From Antedon mediterranea (taxonomy: Eukaryota > Echinodermata > Crinoidea > Comatulida > Antedonidae), in contig NC_092680.1 in NCBI RefSeq assembly GCF_964355755.1, positions 7,851,001 through 7,915,000 on the forward strand: a stretch of DNA of 64,000 nt, read 5' to 3'. Below the pieces are notes generated by a model that saw only the letters and a program-made list of their open reading frames with translations, ran no database searches and was not told the DNA's origin. Position 1 is the first letter of the stretch. Each line of letters begins with the position of its first letter. Both the position numbers and the translations under genes were made by a program. This document shows positions 34,116-47,388 of the stretch, piece after piece.

Positions 34116-34800
34116 ACTATGTCGGTCGGTCGGTAAACACTAACTTGAATATGGCATTGTCTTGATATTAGTTTCATCTAGCTAAGGAAATTTCTCACAG
34201 TATATTCCTTATGGTCAGGAATGGATGTGGTTATGTTTTCACGGTGCGTAATCAACAATTACGCGGTCTACGCACGATTTAACGAAATCACGTTTGTAAT
34301 CATATCTTTAAAAGCATGAATCACAATTTAAATAAAATTTGGTACTCATAAATTTCAGGGCATAAATCATCATGGCATATACAATTACGTGCGTAGCGCA
34401 TGCGTACGCGCGCTTAAATTTTCAAAATTGTCAAAATTTATTTTCGATAAAATAATTTTACGTTTCAGGCAATTTTAAGTGTTAATGTTAATATGCACTG
34501 TTTTTGCCCGATTTCTGTTTTACAACCTTTCTTTAATAATATCATATTTTATTCACTTTTCAACTCGAAATTACGTTATACGAGCACGTCAAAAGTGACA
34601 GGCTACGCACGTGTAAATTAAAAAAATATAAACGTTTTTAAACATTTTCAACATCTTTAAACATGTTCAGCAATTTTGGTCGGTCAGTCGGTTGGTCGGT
34701 TGGTTGGTCGGTCGGTCGGTCGGTCAATAAACACTAATTTGAGCACGCGACTGCAGCCACCTATAATGGCCTTGTTTAAAATATGCATTGTTTATGCAAT
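34116..34800 (+). repeat. Two (GGTC)n-headed dispersed repeat copies
   Basis: One starts near 34116 (CTCACTATGTCGGTCGGTCGG then TAAACACTAACTTGA). The other starts near 34675 (a GGTCGG/GGTTGG run then CAATAAACACTAATTTGAGC and ACGCGACTGCAGCCAC). Between them are ACGCACGAT, TGCGTAGCGCATGCGTACGC and similar GC-rich words, possibly the body of the same element. Confidence 0.6.
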
Positions 34801-35600
34801 AAAAGTGGACTGTCCCAACACAATAGAGGAAAACACGTACGGCGTAAGTCTGGTGTGGATAAAGGTCAAAACTATTCAAGCGTGAATATTGCCACTGCCT
34901 AGTTAATATAAGCGTACACTACGCCAGACTTACAAACCTACACACATAAGTTTATTTTGTACTGAATAGAGAAACATCTTTATTGAAGAAGTAGTAATTG
35001 ACAAGGACAACACACTGGACATTTGTTAAGTATAGTTCACTAGATAGGATAGTAATATCTTGTAAATCCCTGGTATTTTACTAATGCACATTACAAAGCG
35101 GTTCACATCATTCAGCATAGTTTTCTCAAAACTAGCTTGCTAGATAATTACTTTGGGTTATTATAACGAGACAACCTATATACGAATGTTGTCTTATATA
35201 ACTCATTCTCCATTATAAGTTATTTATTTTCTTCATTCTATAGTAGACTATTATAACAACAGTGTCGAGGGCTCGCAATGTTTAAACCGGCAATTATGTA
35301 ACACTATCTGTTATAAGTATCATTTGTTATGTAAATTCTCCAGAATCGTACAATTGACACTCCATGTTACTAACCTGTTTTGTTAACATTGTAAAATTAT
35401 TTCGCCCCTCTAAAAATACAGCGTTAAATCAATAGGCCTGAAACTCAAATGTTTACAGTTTTATACATTCATTATTTCAAACGAATATTTTTAATTTGAA
35501 GAAATGATTACTATTCAAGGATGTAATTAAAAGGTTATCACATATAGAATAAAATGGTTTAATTCAATGAGTGATGGCCGGCTGAATATGGTCACTATGG
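34801..35600. other. Intergenic, no gene seen
   Basis: AT-rich. I see nothing recognisable. Confidence 0.3.
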
Positions 35601-35742
35601 CTCATAAACGCATGTAAACAATGACTACGTAAGCGCAACTTAATCAATCACAGTCGCAATTTCGAATGATCCGATTGGTCAAATTACTTGCGTCTTCGTT
35701 CTTACGTGTTCATCCTTCTAGCATGGTAACCTAGCTTAAGTA
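35601..35742. mobile_element. Hairpin element family B copy (degenerate)
   Basis: TACGTAAGCGCAACTTAATC and CAATCACAGTCGCAATTTC face GATTGGTCAAATTACTTGCG and a degraded ...CTAGCATGGTAACCTAGCTTA end. Confidence 0.55.
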
Positions 35743-37302
35743 TATTATGTCATATTCACCTGCTGAAAACAGATTGGTGAATTCCGATTCCCAAGATACG
35801 AAATGCTTCCTTTTAAAATCAAGACTGATGTGAAACAACAAAAATTAAATTAAGATTTCATTCAAGATACATTTTACTTTAACTTTAGTTCCAGGCTGTT
35901 TGATTGTAAACTATACACTAGCGGTTATGAAAACGAAGTTTTAATTTTTTGTAAGACTTCCAATTTAACGTAATGTTATGTTGTAAGTTATTTGCTGTTG
36001 CTTTGTTTTATGGGCTTGGCATAATAAGAAGTTTATAAATATTATATTTATATAATGTAACACCTTTTTTCATCAATGTGCTCTGATAGGCATGCTAGTT
36101 GTGTATACATTTAAAAGTTTAATAAAAGTCCACAGCATTAAACCCAATGAATTATGGAAGAAATTATATATCTATAAATCTTAATGATAAAAAGCATCTC
36201 TTGATGAACGATAAAATAAATATCTTGATGAACGAGGTAAATCAATTCTAAACTGTTAATGTATCTACGCTTTTTAAACAAATTAAGTCTATTCGTTTTA
36301 CTTGCTTGTCTGACCGTGCTTTATGTTATATGTCTTAAATTGTTGATATTGCCGGGAAATACATAAGAAAAATATTTTGACAAAATGGCATGAATCTTTA
36401 TTATAATAATGATAAATTGGACGCATCAGAGATAAGCATAATAATGTTGTCGTTGTTTGGTGTTTATGTAAATGGATCATGTTGAAGTCGCTGTGGCAGC
36501 TTTTTACAGAACTATTTGTTGTACCAGCTGACCATGCTTTAAAAATACTTTATATACTCAAGCTCGTATATAGATGACTGTCAACAGTCAGTTAAGATCT
36601 ATCTAGTGACAAGTGAAGAATCGGGATATCCCCTTACTCTTCCGAATTTTACATTGTCAACATACAATCGATCGATGAGATTTCAGGCTTATAGATCAGA
36701 CGACTAAAGTCAACATAAACAAATTGGAAGTTCGGGCAGAAGGAGTGACGTAAACATCTAGCGCTGAACAAGTTTTGTTGTTTTATTTGTTTTATTTATT
36801 TCATCTAGATTACGTAAATCCAGGTGTATTTAATCCAAAAAGGCAATTGTTAATCTTATCATAATATTTTATCAAAACGACAAAATCCCTAATATGTTTG
36901 ATTCCAATTGAAGAAAAAACATGTTCATCGTACATTAATACTTACTTATAATAATAATATTTACTTTGTCTCACGTAGTTAATCTATGGCATCTTTACGA
37001 ACCAGGTTGTTTGGATTGTGATGAGCGACTTATTCAAAGTACTTAGATGATGTCGTTAAATATTGGCTTAGCTAAACCATAGAGAAAACATTATTGTGTT
37101 TCTTCATCGTTAAACACACGATTACCGGTATCAACCACTTGTAATGCAATAACACATTAACTTTCAAACACGGTGACAATAACAAAGATTGTTGTAAGGC
37201 CACGCCTTAATCCGGTTCTCTTTGATGATCGTAATGAGTTGTTATATCAATGTTTTTGATGAAATGATCTATGATCAACTAAATGTGAACCTGATTCTAA
37301 GA
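35743..37302. other. Intergenic, no gene seen
   Basis: AT-rich. A small duplication around ATCTCTTGATGAACGATAAA lies at 36195-36235. Confidence 0.3.
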
Positions 37303-37610
37303 GTTCAAGATTCAAGATTCAAGATTCAAGAAATTTTATTGGTCCATAAAAATGGAAATTCACTTTGCTTGGTAGATTAAAACAACAATATTGCAACAAT
37401 TTAAAAACGTGCAGTATAATAACAGATTAAAAATACAAGATAAAAAGTTAAAAATACTGTTAAAAATGTAAAACTATTAAAAATTAAGTTAAGGTGAATT
37501 TTAAGCTATTAAACTAAGACCCAGATTTGGTTCACTGACCGATGAAAACTCTGGGCTAATGTTGTTTTTCCACCACAAGCATACGAATTTTTTAGTTTTA
37601 ATAAATCTTT
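37303..37610 (-). mobile_element. LINE 3' end fragment with (TTGAATC)n tail
   Basis: On the minus strand an A-rich UTR with CCATTTTTATGGACCAATAA ends in AAATTTCTTGAATC repeated about four times (plus-strand ATTCAAG repeats at 37306-37330). This fits the microsatellite-tailed 3' ends of CR1/L2-like LINEs. No coding part was recognised. Confidence 0.5.
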
Positions 37611-40256
37611 AGACAAAATAAAATGTTAAATTCAACCAAAAATTCATTATTGTTATTATAATTATAAATGCATATTGTATAGATATTTTAGTTGGAATTT
37701 ACTTGTCACCAATTAGTATAATAATAACCGTATAAACATTATTTTATAGTTTAATATTAATGCAATATAATAGGAAAAACATTTTGTTGTTTTGCTTTTC
37801 CAATAAATACTATTTCCTCCTGAAAATTACCAATATAACCCTTTATGACAAGCCGAATATACTTGTTAATTGTTATTTCTATCTTGGTGGTTCCGGTAAT
37901 GCCCATATCGCACATTACTAGTATACAAATGAAAAATGATGTTTAGGCCTGATGATGCAAAGAAAAGAAAGAAAAAGAAAGAAAGAAAATATTAAAGGAA
38001 ACTAAATTACCCAGAAAAAGTTGGAAATACTCAAACTTTTGTCAGTAAAATAATGTCTAACTAATAGGAGTAATAGGTTGAATACATAATTGGATTGCCT
38101 TACATGCACGCTACATTTGCCAATGTATATCACTGCAAGCAAATACAAAAAAGAAAATGTGTTTGGAATCCTCGAAAGAAAAGAAAATGCTCTTATTTAG
38201 AAATATGATATTGAAATACTCGGACCAAACATGATTCTTGTACAAGCGTTATTTAACTCTGTAATTATTTTGTGATTCTGATCATTCAGACAAAGTAATA
38301 ACCATGATGAAGTATTAAAATGGAATAAATCTTATATACATGTATCTTGTCTTAAAAACGTCCATTTTCGAAGATAAAATAATGGATGTGAAATATTATC
38401 TCTTTTCATCTTCATCTTCATGCATTAGCTACATTTTTTTACACATGTTCAACTTTTTTAAAAAGTAACATACTAACTTAATGTTTTCTATAATATTCTA
38501 TTTTATCATTTAAATTGACTATATTTTACGTAATAATATATCATTTTGCGTTCCGTTACCCAACTGAATCAAATTAATTTATGAATATAATATTATTATT
38601 ATATTCTTATACATGAATAATTTGTAATTATTTTAATAGAACATCTTCAAACGTAATAAAAAATTATATAAAAAAGGTAAGACACTTACATAAACTTTGC
38701 TCTAAGCGGTTATTAACATGTCACTGAACTGAAATATTTTACAATCGGAAAACCCCGACATATTGTTTAAAGGTTTGCATGGGGAAATTAAATGCTGATA
38801 TAACGTTTGCGGTACACCACGTATATTATCAATATATATATAATGTAGATGACGATATAGATAAAATACATATCTTGCTGCTCTCATGGTCTTCTTCCTC
38901 TTTGTAAACTGTCTTGAATGTCTTATATTATTTGTTATGACTGTTGATCCTCAACCTACTCTATGTAACATTAGGCCTAATCATTAAAACACCCCAAAAA
39001 TGTCCTCCTTAAATTCATCTGTAAAGTTGATCAATCTAAGGATCACCGATCGTTATAGTCATTCGTAAATAAAATCAATCTGTACAAAATAGGACTATTC
39101 ATTAATATAACTTTATAAAGTTGTTAAATTATCTATCACGTAATTACTATAAGACGACATCCTTTAACAGTGTGCATAATTCATTTTAATATTAGTTGGT
39201 TATTCTACACGTGTGAACTACATTTATGCGCCTTGCACGTTTTGAGATGTCAGCACTGCGTCGCACTGCTGACGCACTAATGTAACTGTAAACGGAGACG
39301 CTTGTATTCTAGGGCCTAAATGTTCAATTGCCAACATGTGCATGTTAATGCGCATAATTAGACATGTAAATTTCTGTTATCTACAATGTACAAACTCCTT
39401 CATAGGTCATTGTTTTTACAGTCAGCTCATGTCGTTTCCTGTATATTATAAACTGAATCCAGTGATATCTGCAAGGCATAACCTCGGCCATGCGTTGAAA
39501 GGGCGTGGGTCACACATGGCCTCAATCGATGTAAAATATTTATGTTTTATATCTATAAAATAAAAGTTCATTAAAACATAGTAATCTCAGATTAAAATAA
39601 AAATCATCTCTCTATTTTAATTGTAAACGTGATCTTTTGAAAAAAAAAAGACCGGAATTTTTCTATAATAATGTAACTATTCTCAACAGACGTTTGAAAA
39701 CTAATCAAAATTGAAATTTAAATTGAAAACGTGGTAGATCCATCACTCACTAAAGTCACTTAGAATTGTGTATTTGAGAAAATAATATGTGCCTAATAAT
39801 GTATTACTATCAGTTTAAATGCATCACAACGAGTTTAGATGCGTTGGAAATGATGCGTATGCGATTTCTGTATAATGAGGACGTGTTATGATGTACAAAT
39901 ACAGATTGCGTTTTTCGCTTAATCGCTATTAAAGTGAGAAAATTCGTTTACAGAATTAAATCGTTTATTTTTAATATGCTATAACGTTATAAACATAAAA
40001 TCAAACACAGGCATTACACTCATAAATATGTCGTGTCATCATTGTACCCATAATGTTGAACTTGCTTACAATTCCATCCTCTTGTTTCAACACACAGAGG
40101 ATGTAACGAAGACAATGTGAAAATTTAATATCCACAAAGTCCCGTTGGGAGAAGTCAAGGCTCCGAAAAACTGTTTATGTATTAAACGTCACGTCTCTCG
40201 TACTATCTTTCAAGGTTAACACAAAGTTTGATATAATAACGATTTTAAACGTTGTG
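37611..40256. other. Intergenic, no gene seen
   Basis: AT-rich. A GAAA-type purine run lies at 37964-37990 and a short palindromic TCAGCACTGCGTCGCACTGC block near 39251. Confidence 0.3.
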
Positions 40257-40385
40257 TGTAAAACTCTACCAAAAATGGTATATTATATACCCAAATATGG
40301 TAATGATAATGACATCATAATGTCCATATGGGCACATCACCTTTTTGTCCCATAATGTTTGATAGTGTAAACAGAGCTTTACACA
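40257..40385. mobile_element. Hairpin MITE family A, copy 3
   Basis: The left end is degraded (TAAAACTCTACCAAAAATGG), the interior ATGGTAATGATAATGACATC, ATAATGTCCATATGGGCACA is kept, and the right end TGATAGTGTAAACAGAGCTT is well preserved. Confidence 0.75.
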
Positions 40386-40679
40386 ATATAATTATTATTA
40401 TATAAGTTATTGATACAGTAACATATAATTGACATCATACACATAAAATACTTTGGGCGTTTATGTCTATTCTATAAACTGCAACGCTATGATAAAAAAT
40501 CAAATATTCCATGACGTCTTACGTATAAAACATGTAAAAAGGAAATGCAAATATAATTTAATTATTATATTAATATGCTGCCGTAATATGAATTATATTA
40601 TATATAAACGCAAGATAGTATTATAGTTGTCTTGTACTTAACCTTTCACTCATAGCGTAGGCCTAGACCATCAAACTAA

Positions 40680-40872
40680 ATATTTGGCCAATGAAGAACG
40701 GTTCACTATCGCTTGTCAATGGCTAACCTGATTGAACGCAACGCAATGAGTTAGGCGCAACGCAATGAGGTAGGCGCAACGCAATGAGGTAGGCGCAACG
40801 CATGTTTGTTGACCAATCACGATCGACAATTCGGATAAGCCATCGCCTCAGAACTTTATAACCAAGCTTTAG
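40680..40872. mobile_element. Hairpin element family B copy with an internal 20-bp tandem repeat
   Basis: TTGGCCAATGAAG and CGCTTGTCAATGG face GACCAATCACGATCGAC and ACCAAGCTTTAG. In the middle, AGGTAGGCGCAACGCAATG-type units of 20 bp are repeated about three times (40741-40800). Confidence 0.6.
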
Positions 40873-42468
40873 CTCAACATGATTTAATTATTTGACTAAT
40901 ATAATTAATTTGTATAGTTGGGTTTTTTTGGAATTATGCTGTTAGCATATTCAATAATCATAGTATGCATACAATACCATTAATAATTGGTATTGTATAA
41001 AATCTATTAATTTAATAGTTTTTATACGTAATAAAAATTCCTCTGTAAGTGAAACCGCATACAACACGTCTCAAAGTACGTCACGTGATTCATGTAATTT
41101 CGTAAAGATTTTCCACATATACTTCAATTCAAGAGAAAAATTTGATAGCAAATTGGTGGCAAAAATCAAACCATTAGCGCTAGTAGTGAAGAAATGCATT
41201 AGTAGAAGAAAAATAATACATGGAATGATTCTAATATTGTTCGTTAGATATTTTTTTTATTGATAACTTTTCAGAACCATCAATATACCGTATACGATAC
41301 ATTTTGTTATGCTAAAATTACGTTATTATTCGTTTAAGTAAAGATTTTGATAGGCAATAAGTAAATGTTGTTAAATAGGAACATTAGAAAATCATCCAAT
41401 TAACTGTATTAAATATGAGCAGGTTAAATAACACTTTATTAATTGTTTTTGTAATGTTTTTCCATAATTACGATATATTTTAAATAATGATACTTATAAT
41501 TATTCGTATGAAGTTTTCAGTCTGAATATAGGTCACGTGTTATCACAACATAACCTTTCATTTCATTTCTGAGTTGTTACCGTGCCGCAACATTAAAATA
41601 CCAGATGCAATTCCTACAAATTATTTCACACAATAATTATATTTTGAAAAATCGTAAAAAAATTATATGAGAATGGTCTTTATTATGCTAGCAATCATTC
41701 ATGTATGTAAAGTGACATAGGCATTAATATGTAATAAAATGTGGTGTGCAAAATAATTAAATAGAAGGTCTGTTGTATGACATTTAAAAGGGTGAATGGT
41801 ATGGCTGGAATTATTTTTATGGCACTATTTATAATTTTTCATCGGAAGAAATATACACAAAACATTTTATTTATTTTTAAATATACATACTCATATTGAA
41901 AAATTGTATTAAATACAACATATATATATATCTAACTATTGTGAATGGTTAAGATTAAGTTCAATTAAGCCTTATTCCCCGTTGAGTGATACCGGTATTT
42001 ATAACAAAACTTTGTTGGCAACAAATTATCGTGTAAAGAATGTTTTATACACATTAAAGCCACTCGACCCTTTAGTCTTTTTCGACGTAATTTAAGGTCA
42101 CACACGTCACTACATTTTATGTAAAGATAAATACTATATTATAGGGACCTATTGCAATAATTCTTTTCGTCTAAACGGTTAAAATGTCAAAAAAAAAACC
42201 ATTGGTATTTTTTTTTACTTTCGAACGATCGTGAAATGGTAAACAAATAAAAGAACCGTAACTTTTCGGCGAAAATACCAGGTATAACCCCAATTTGTAA
42301 TAACGGATTCTTCAAAGACAATTAATTCATCAACGAGACAACGCCGGGCTAGGCCTATATCTAGCGTACTACGATGTTCCTACGTTACCGCTCTTTACCA
42401 ACAAGGCCCCACACAACTACAAGCTAAGCTAGGCCTAAGACCGTCGACGATAGGACATTAGACGCTCG
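40873..42468. other. Intergenic, no gene seen
   Basis: AT-rich. A (TA)n stretch lies near 41920. No coding signal. Confidence 0.3.
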
Positions 42469-42469
42469 A

Positions 42470-42955
42470 AGTTCAATATTTTCGTTTCTATGGAGCGCCA
42501 AAAGAGCAACAACAATAGATGGTTAAAACCTCAGTGGAATGCGTCTTCTTTTAATGCATTTATTATTGAAATACACGTTTAATTTTAATATATTTTGTCA
42601 ATAAAAATGCTGTAACATTTTACTGCTAATAATTTGCTGTTTTCAAATAGCAACCAACCCTAGGCCTAAGAGTAAGACTAAGACTAACTAAGAGGCATAT
42701 TATTTAGATTAAGGTATACCCCTACAGTACATGTAATATGATGATGAATTTGTCGATTTTCATTCCTAAAAGCTCCTGCAAAAACCATGTACAGTATTAA
42801 CAGTAATATTTTTGTTGCATTGACATTGACAAAATATGATAAAATTGAACGTAATTTTCACCAATAAATGCATTAAATATACACAATTTACTGAGTTTTT
42901 AGCCCTCTATTATGATTGCTCTTTTGGCGCTCCATAGAAACAACAACATTGAACA
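42470..42955. mobile_element. Long foldback element with near-perfect inverted ends
   Basis: A 26-bp perfect inverted repeat (containing TATGGAGCGCCAAAAGAGC) lies at 42485-42510 and 42919-42944. Similarity between the arms continues inward for roughly 150 bp at lower identity (for example TTTAATGCATTTATT in both, and ATATTTTGTCAAT in both) and outward for a few bases (GTTCAAT). No transposase frame is present, so it is non-autonomous. Confidence 0.8.
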
Positions 42956-43829
42956 TGATGGAGTATGCGAAATTCACGAACCGATGTGCGAGAAACACGT
43001 CTGTAAATTCATCAATTTAAAGGATTCATTTTTTACTTTTTGTGTGATCTCCTTCGTAAAAGTATTTTTGAGACTTAATTCTAAGGTGTGGTACTCACGA
43101 TAAAGTTACTTAACCAATTTTGAGTCGAAATAAACGACAGGTGCGAAACGGAACTAGCGCCAAAAAACGTACATTTAAGACAAGGAAAGACATGGTTTCA
43201 TGTTTTTAAAGTAATTTATATGCATTATTATTTTTACAAAACGTCAAACATTGTAGGTCTATTGTGTCTTTCAGCACAAAACACAAGAATAGTCACTGTC
43301 CAACCGATCGCAAACGTTAAAAAAAAAATCAAACTGAGGGCGCTGTTATTGAAAAACGTTAACACGCGATGGTTTTGTTTCTAAACCATTACTAGATTAT
43401 TGATAAACTGCAATTATATTAACAATAGATAAACATTGATATATAAAGTATTATAATGTTAATATTTATAATGCTTTTGTAACAGTTATGAACATCTATC
43501 ATATAAACAGTCGATCGCAGTCAAAATGTCAGTAGTAACAGTAACAGCGCCCTCTATATCGTCACACAAAAATGTACTGAAAATGCAATAATACAAAATT
43601 CTAAACGGCGGTTTAGAATTAATGTTCTTTGCCTGATTTGTTTATATATTATTATAAAAGTATCTCTTCGGAGATCCCGCCTCGTGAATAAAAATACTGA
43701 AAGATGAGGGCGTATCAATGATCTCTGGTGCGCGTGCGTACAACTGAGGACTAGTGCTGTTCCGCCGTACCACGCCGAGAGTGTTAAAGAGTCGCTATCC
43801 AATCGAGTTTGAACAATACCATGAAAGCC
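42956..43829. other. Intergenic, no gene seen
   Basis: AT-rich. Small minus-strand frames near 43554-43802 have no recognisable domain. Confidence 0.3.
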
Positions 43830-44008
43830 CCAGTAGTCTAATGGTCCAAATCAAATAAAAAATAGCCTGATGTGTTTATATATATATCTTTATCGTTCAA
43901 AATTAATTAATAAAATTTCAGTATCGGTGATATACTGAAAATTTAATTAATTAATTTGAAACGATAAAGATGAGGAAATCTGTGAAAATGAGAAAAAGTC
44001 CATTAGAC

Positions 44009-44013
<5 letters not shown>
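43830..44013. mobile_element. Hairpin MITE with AGTNGTCTAATGG ends
   Basis: Ends are AGTAGTCTAATGGTCC (43832) and the inverse, GTCCATTAGACGACT (43998-44012). The centre forms a strong hairpin of about 39-bp arms (ATCTTTATCGTT ... AATTTCAGTAT against its inverse, 43886-43971) around GGTGA. It is directly followed by a (TA)n run. Confidence 0.7.

Positions 44014-44057
<44 letters not shown>
44012..44057. repeat. (TA)n microsatellite, about 45 bp
   Basis: A TA dinucleotide run directly abutting the preceding hairpin element. Confidence 0.9.
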
Positions 44058-44059
<2 letters not shown>

Positions 44060-44169
44060 GACAAGGTGGATGTTCATGTCACAGATTTGCTTTATAGAAA
44101 TTTGATATTCCGCAAGCGCAACAAATTAATTATGTAACACGCCCTCTTTCGTTCTATTTTATTACATAT

Positions 44170-44285
44170 CACAACCATAAGAAATAAACAAGGCCATATA
44201 CATGGCTGCAGTCACGTGCTCAAATTTGAGTTATTGTTTACCAACCGACTGAACAACTGACCGACCGAACAACCGACCGATAAAA
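44170..44285 (-). repeat. (GGTC)n-headed dispersed repeat, inverted copy
   Basis: On the minus strand the order is GGTCGG-type run, AAACAATAACTCAAATTTGA, GCACGTGACTGCAGCCATG, ATGGCCTTGTTTATTTC. This is the same order as the copy at 34676. Confidence 0.65.
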
Positions 44286-46120
44286 ATACAAAATGCGTGA
44301 TAAGTCGTTGGTGTTTTGGCTAGATAGTTTGGGTAGCCAACCACCATGATTAATATAATACTATGTATATCTACCTTAATGATTGCTATGTCATGACACG
44401 TGTTGCTTACATCTCAGGGACGTACATAAAAACGGTACAACATGCACACGACACCGTCATGTCACACATAACATATTATTAATGAGAACGGAAAAACACG
44501 TCAACATTAACTTGATTTCCTCCTTTGAACTTCCGATCTAGGATGATGAGAATATTTGCTGTCAAGGTCGGCGACAGGTGTGAGCTAAGCAGCAGCTAGA
44601 GTCTATGAACCTTAATAACGTTTTGAATGAAAAAATGGTAACATTTAAGCATGATGTATAACATTAAAGTATACATGAAGGATTAACTTTAACATTAATG
44701 TGTCTAGGTACTTTCTATCAAGCCGTATGTTCGCTAGAAGCTAAGTTTAATTTAAAATCGATGATAGTGAAATAGACACATTATTCATTTTCTGCGACAA
44801 TTAGCATTAAAGCACTTAATAATCGTAATGATTAAAAAAAATACTGTCATTGAAAATAATGTTTTAGTTTTTTAGAATGCACGTACGAATAGGTGCTATA
44901 AAGATCTCTTCAAACTCACACACCCACAGTACCATCATTACACTGGAACCCCCTCATTTGAGACATCTTCATTTAGAGGACACACTATAAATAAGAGGAC
45001 GCCCATAAAGAGGATACTTTACCGTGAAAAGAATGAGGACAATGTTCTTCTATTCATCACTTTTTGAGTCAAGAATATGTATTAATAGTACCGTTGGTTA
45101 CCACGTTTGCATAGGCTATCAGTATAATAAGTAGAGTTGGTGCAAATATAATTCCAATGTAGCACTACACATACGTCGCTATATACAGTATTTAAAATAA
45201 CATAAATACCTTGGACACTGATACTATAAATGTAAACTTTCCATGAATTCCCAAATAAAAGAGTTATTAATTACCGAAAAGCTGGCGATGTATCTCCTCG
45301 TGATATTTAGCGACATCATCAATATACACCCACATTAAAGAAATTAAATGGATGCAATTACTACATCACCTTCAAAATCTACATTTTAAAGGAAATAACC
45401 TTCTTTTCGTACGTACTATCAATGTTTTCTTGAAATATGATTGATCGGATTGTTTTTTTTTCAAATTAACTATTGAAAGAGCATAAAGGTTGTAACGATC
45501 ACCACACGATTCAGTTAGATTATGTGATGTATAACGAATATCTTATTTAGTAAATCTATTTCATAACTTACTTGATTATCAGCTCTCAGTACCGGAATAC
45601 AATACAATTATACTATTAATAGCTGTCTATGTTTGTGGATGTCAGAATAGTGTGTAATTGAGCTTGCCACTTACCAGATTAGTCTTTCCATGCGATTCGT
45701 TAATCTATCTTATAATCTACAAACGATTGAAGATATAGCTTTTTTTTAGTTAAATTGTTTTCACTCTAAAAAAGGGAGTTTTCATTCCTTCAGAGTGGTT
45801 AAAATTGTCTGAAATTTATGAAATCGCTTTATGTAGCTTACCGTGTGATGAGTGACTCTTTTAAGACTGGTCATAATATACTCCTCAAAAGAGTGATCAG
45901 TCACTCTATAAGAGTGTATTTTCACTATTTTAAATTAATATAGTAGGCATCGAAAAAGACCGTGGCGGGCCATGGATGGATCGTGATACAACCTCATAAA
46001 AATATTACCCACCGATTTATGGTTGAGTTTTCTATTTCTCATTTCTATACTTCTAGGCCTATATACTATTAATATAAAATAATACATCTGCGAAATATAG
46101 TCTTGAATATTATGTGTTGA
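44286..46120. other. Intergenic, with a GTGTCC-type repeat fragment
   Basis: No gene is visible. At 44945-45025 a block reads GGAACCCCCTCATTTGAGAC, then AGAGGACACACTATAAAT and AAGAGGACGCCCATAAAG. Related words occur at 51160-51395 and 53455-53515. At 45765-45920 the word CACTCT/AGAGTG recurs in both orientations and may be a decayed hairpin element. Confidence 0.35.
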
Positions 46121-46330
46121 TTTGTGGATTTTCGCGCCGCGGCTCTAGCCAGCTATGTCCCAGGAGGACACATTCATTAATAAGCTGTTTCATAGCGGTA
46201 GCTTTAGTATCTAAGGCTGACAGTTTTGTGAATTTGGAAACTCGACTATGATTTATAGGTAGCTGCTGGACCCACAAAACGTCTGGGAGAAGAGAGTCTA
46301 TATGAAAGCCTTTGCTGATAATACAGTATT
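46121..46330. other. GC-richer block sharing a 24-base word with 60.1 kb
   Basis: This block contains TTTCGCGCCGCGGCTCTAGC and ATGTCCCAGGAGGACACAT. A 24-base stretch at 46278-46301 (from ACGTCTGGGAGAAGAGAGTC) recurs exactly on the opposite strand at about 60144-60167. It may be a fragment of a repeat or of a duplicated gene; I cannot name it. Confidence 0.4.
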
Positions 46331-47025
46331 ATTGAGATGTAGACGGAAATCTGTAAAATCTTGTTCAATAAATAATAACTTCGTTTTTGCTGTCAACCAG
46401 GCCGGTATTATAATAAGTCACTGTCAAACAATCATTCGATAATGGTCAAAACTTTGATTTGGCTCTGTCAACATAAAGGGAGGTATTTACAATGACTTTC
46501 TTTTGACTGTCAATCTAGGCCAATGTTATAATAATACGCCGTCAGATATTAAATCATTGAAACAGTCCTGGTAAATTCTTTTTTGGTTATCAGATGCCGT
46601 GGGGGGCCCAATCAATTATCGTCAGAAGGTGAACAATCAGTCTAGGTAGCAGCAGCAGATTATTAGTATAGGAACGCCTGCTCCATTAATTAATCCAGAA
46701 AAAGGTTTGTACATTATCTATTTGTTTATTAGCCTTCTCCTAACACAATTATATTATTTTCCTTAAAAAAAGGTTTTATAAGTGGTTTCAACATTTATGA
46801 TAGTAATGTCACAGTTCTGTGTCTGGACGCAAGTTCATAGACCTACTAGTTATATTATTCATATTAACTGATACTTACTCTTCATTTACCGTAAAGTTCA
46901 GTTTTAATGAAAAATATAATATAAATTGGCTTCGTAACAATTAATTAGTGTTGAAAAGGTTAGTTTTTTTGTGATAGGTGAAAATGACATGTAACTTCGT
47001 AATCAATTTATTTTTTTTTTGTATA
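46331..47025. other. Intergenic with one diverged tandem duplication
   Basis: Segments at about 46390-46440 and 46498-46550 share GCTGTCAA-C/T, AGGCC, TATTATAATAA-type and GTCA words. They look like an old ~110-bp duplication. No gene. Confidence 0.3.
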
Positions 47026-47388
47026 AAGGCCCAATTACACTATGACGATAACGACGGACGATAAATATATAGCATGCATTTTTTTTACATAAACCAAAAG
47101 AAATTAGAAAGGTTTTCGTTCTAGACCTATAGGATAATCATTTATGCTGTCTTTGATAAAAATAATGTTTTTCAAATTCCAATCAAATGACGTCATGATA
47201 AATAAAAACAATAAAATCGCTGTATTGTCACGATATTATTGGTCTTACTAATCATGACGTCATTTGATTGGACGTGTGAAAATATAATTTTCATCAAAGG
47301 AATTGTTTATATTTCTTTTGGTTTATGTATTAAAAATGCACATTTGTCTATTTATCGTCGATCGTTATCGTCCTAGTGTATGGGCCTT
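47026..47388. mobile_element. 363-bp MITE with ACGATAACGA inverted ends
   Basis: The left end AAGGCCCAATTACACTATGA, CGATAACGACGGACGATAAA is matched in inverse by the right end (TTTATCGTCGATCGTTATCG, TCCTAGTGTATGGGCCTT). Further inward, ACATAAACCAAAAGAAAT and CAATCAAATGACGTCATGA also have inverse partners. No coding capacity. Confidence 0.8.
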
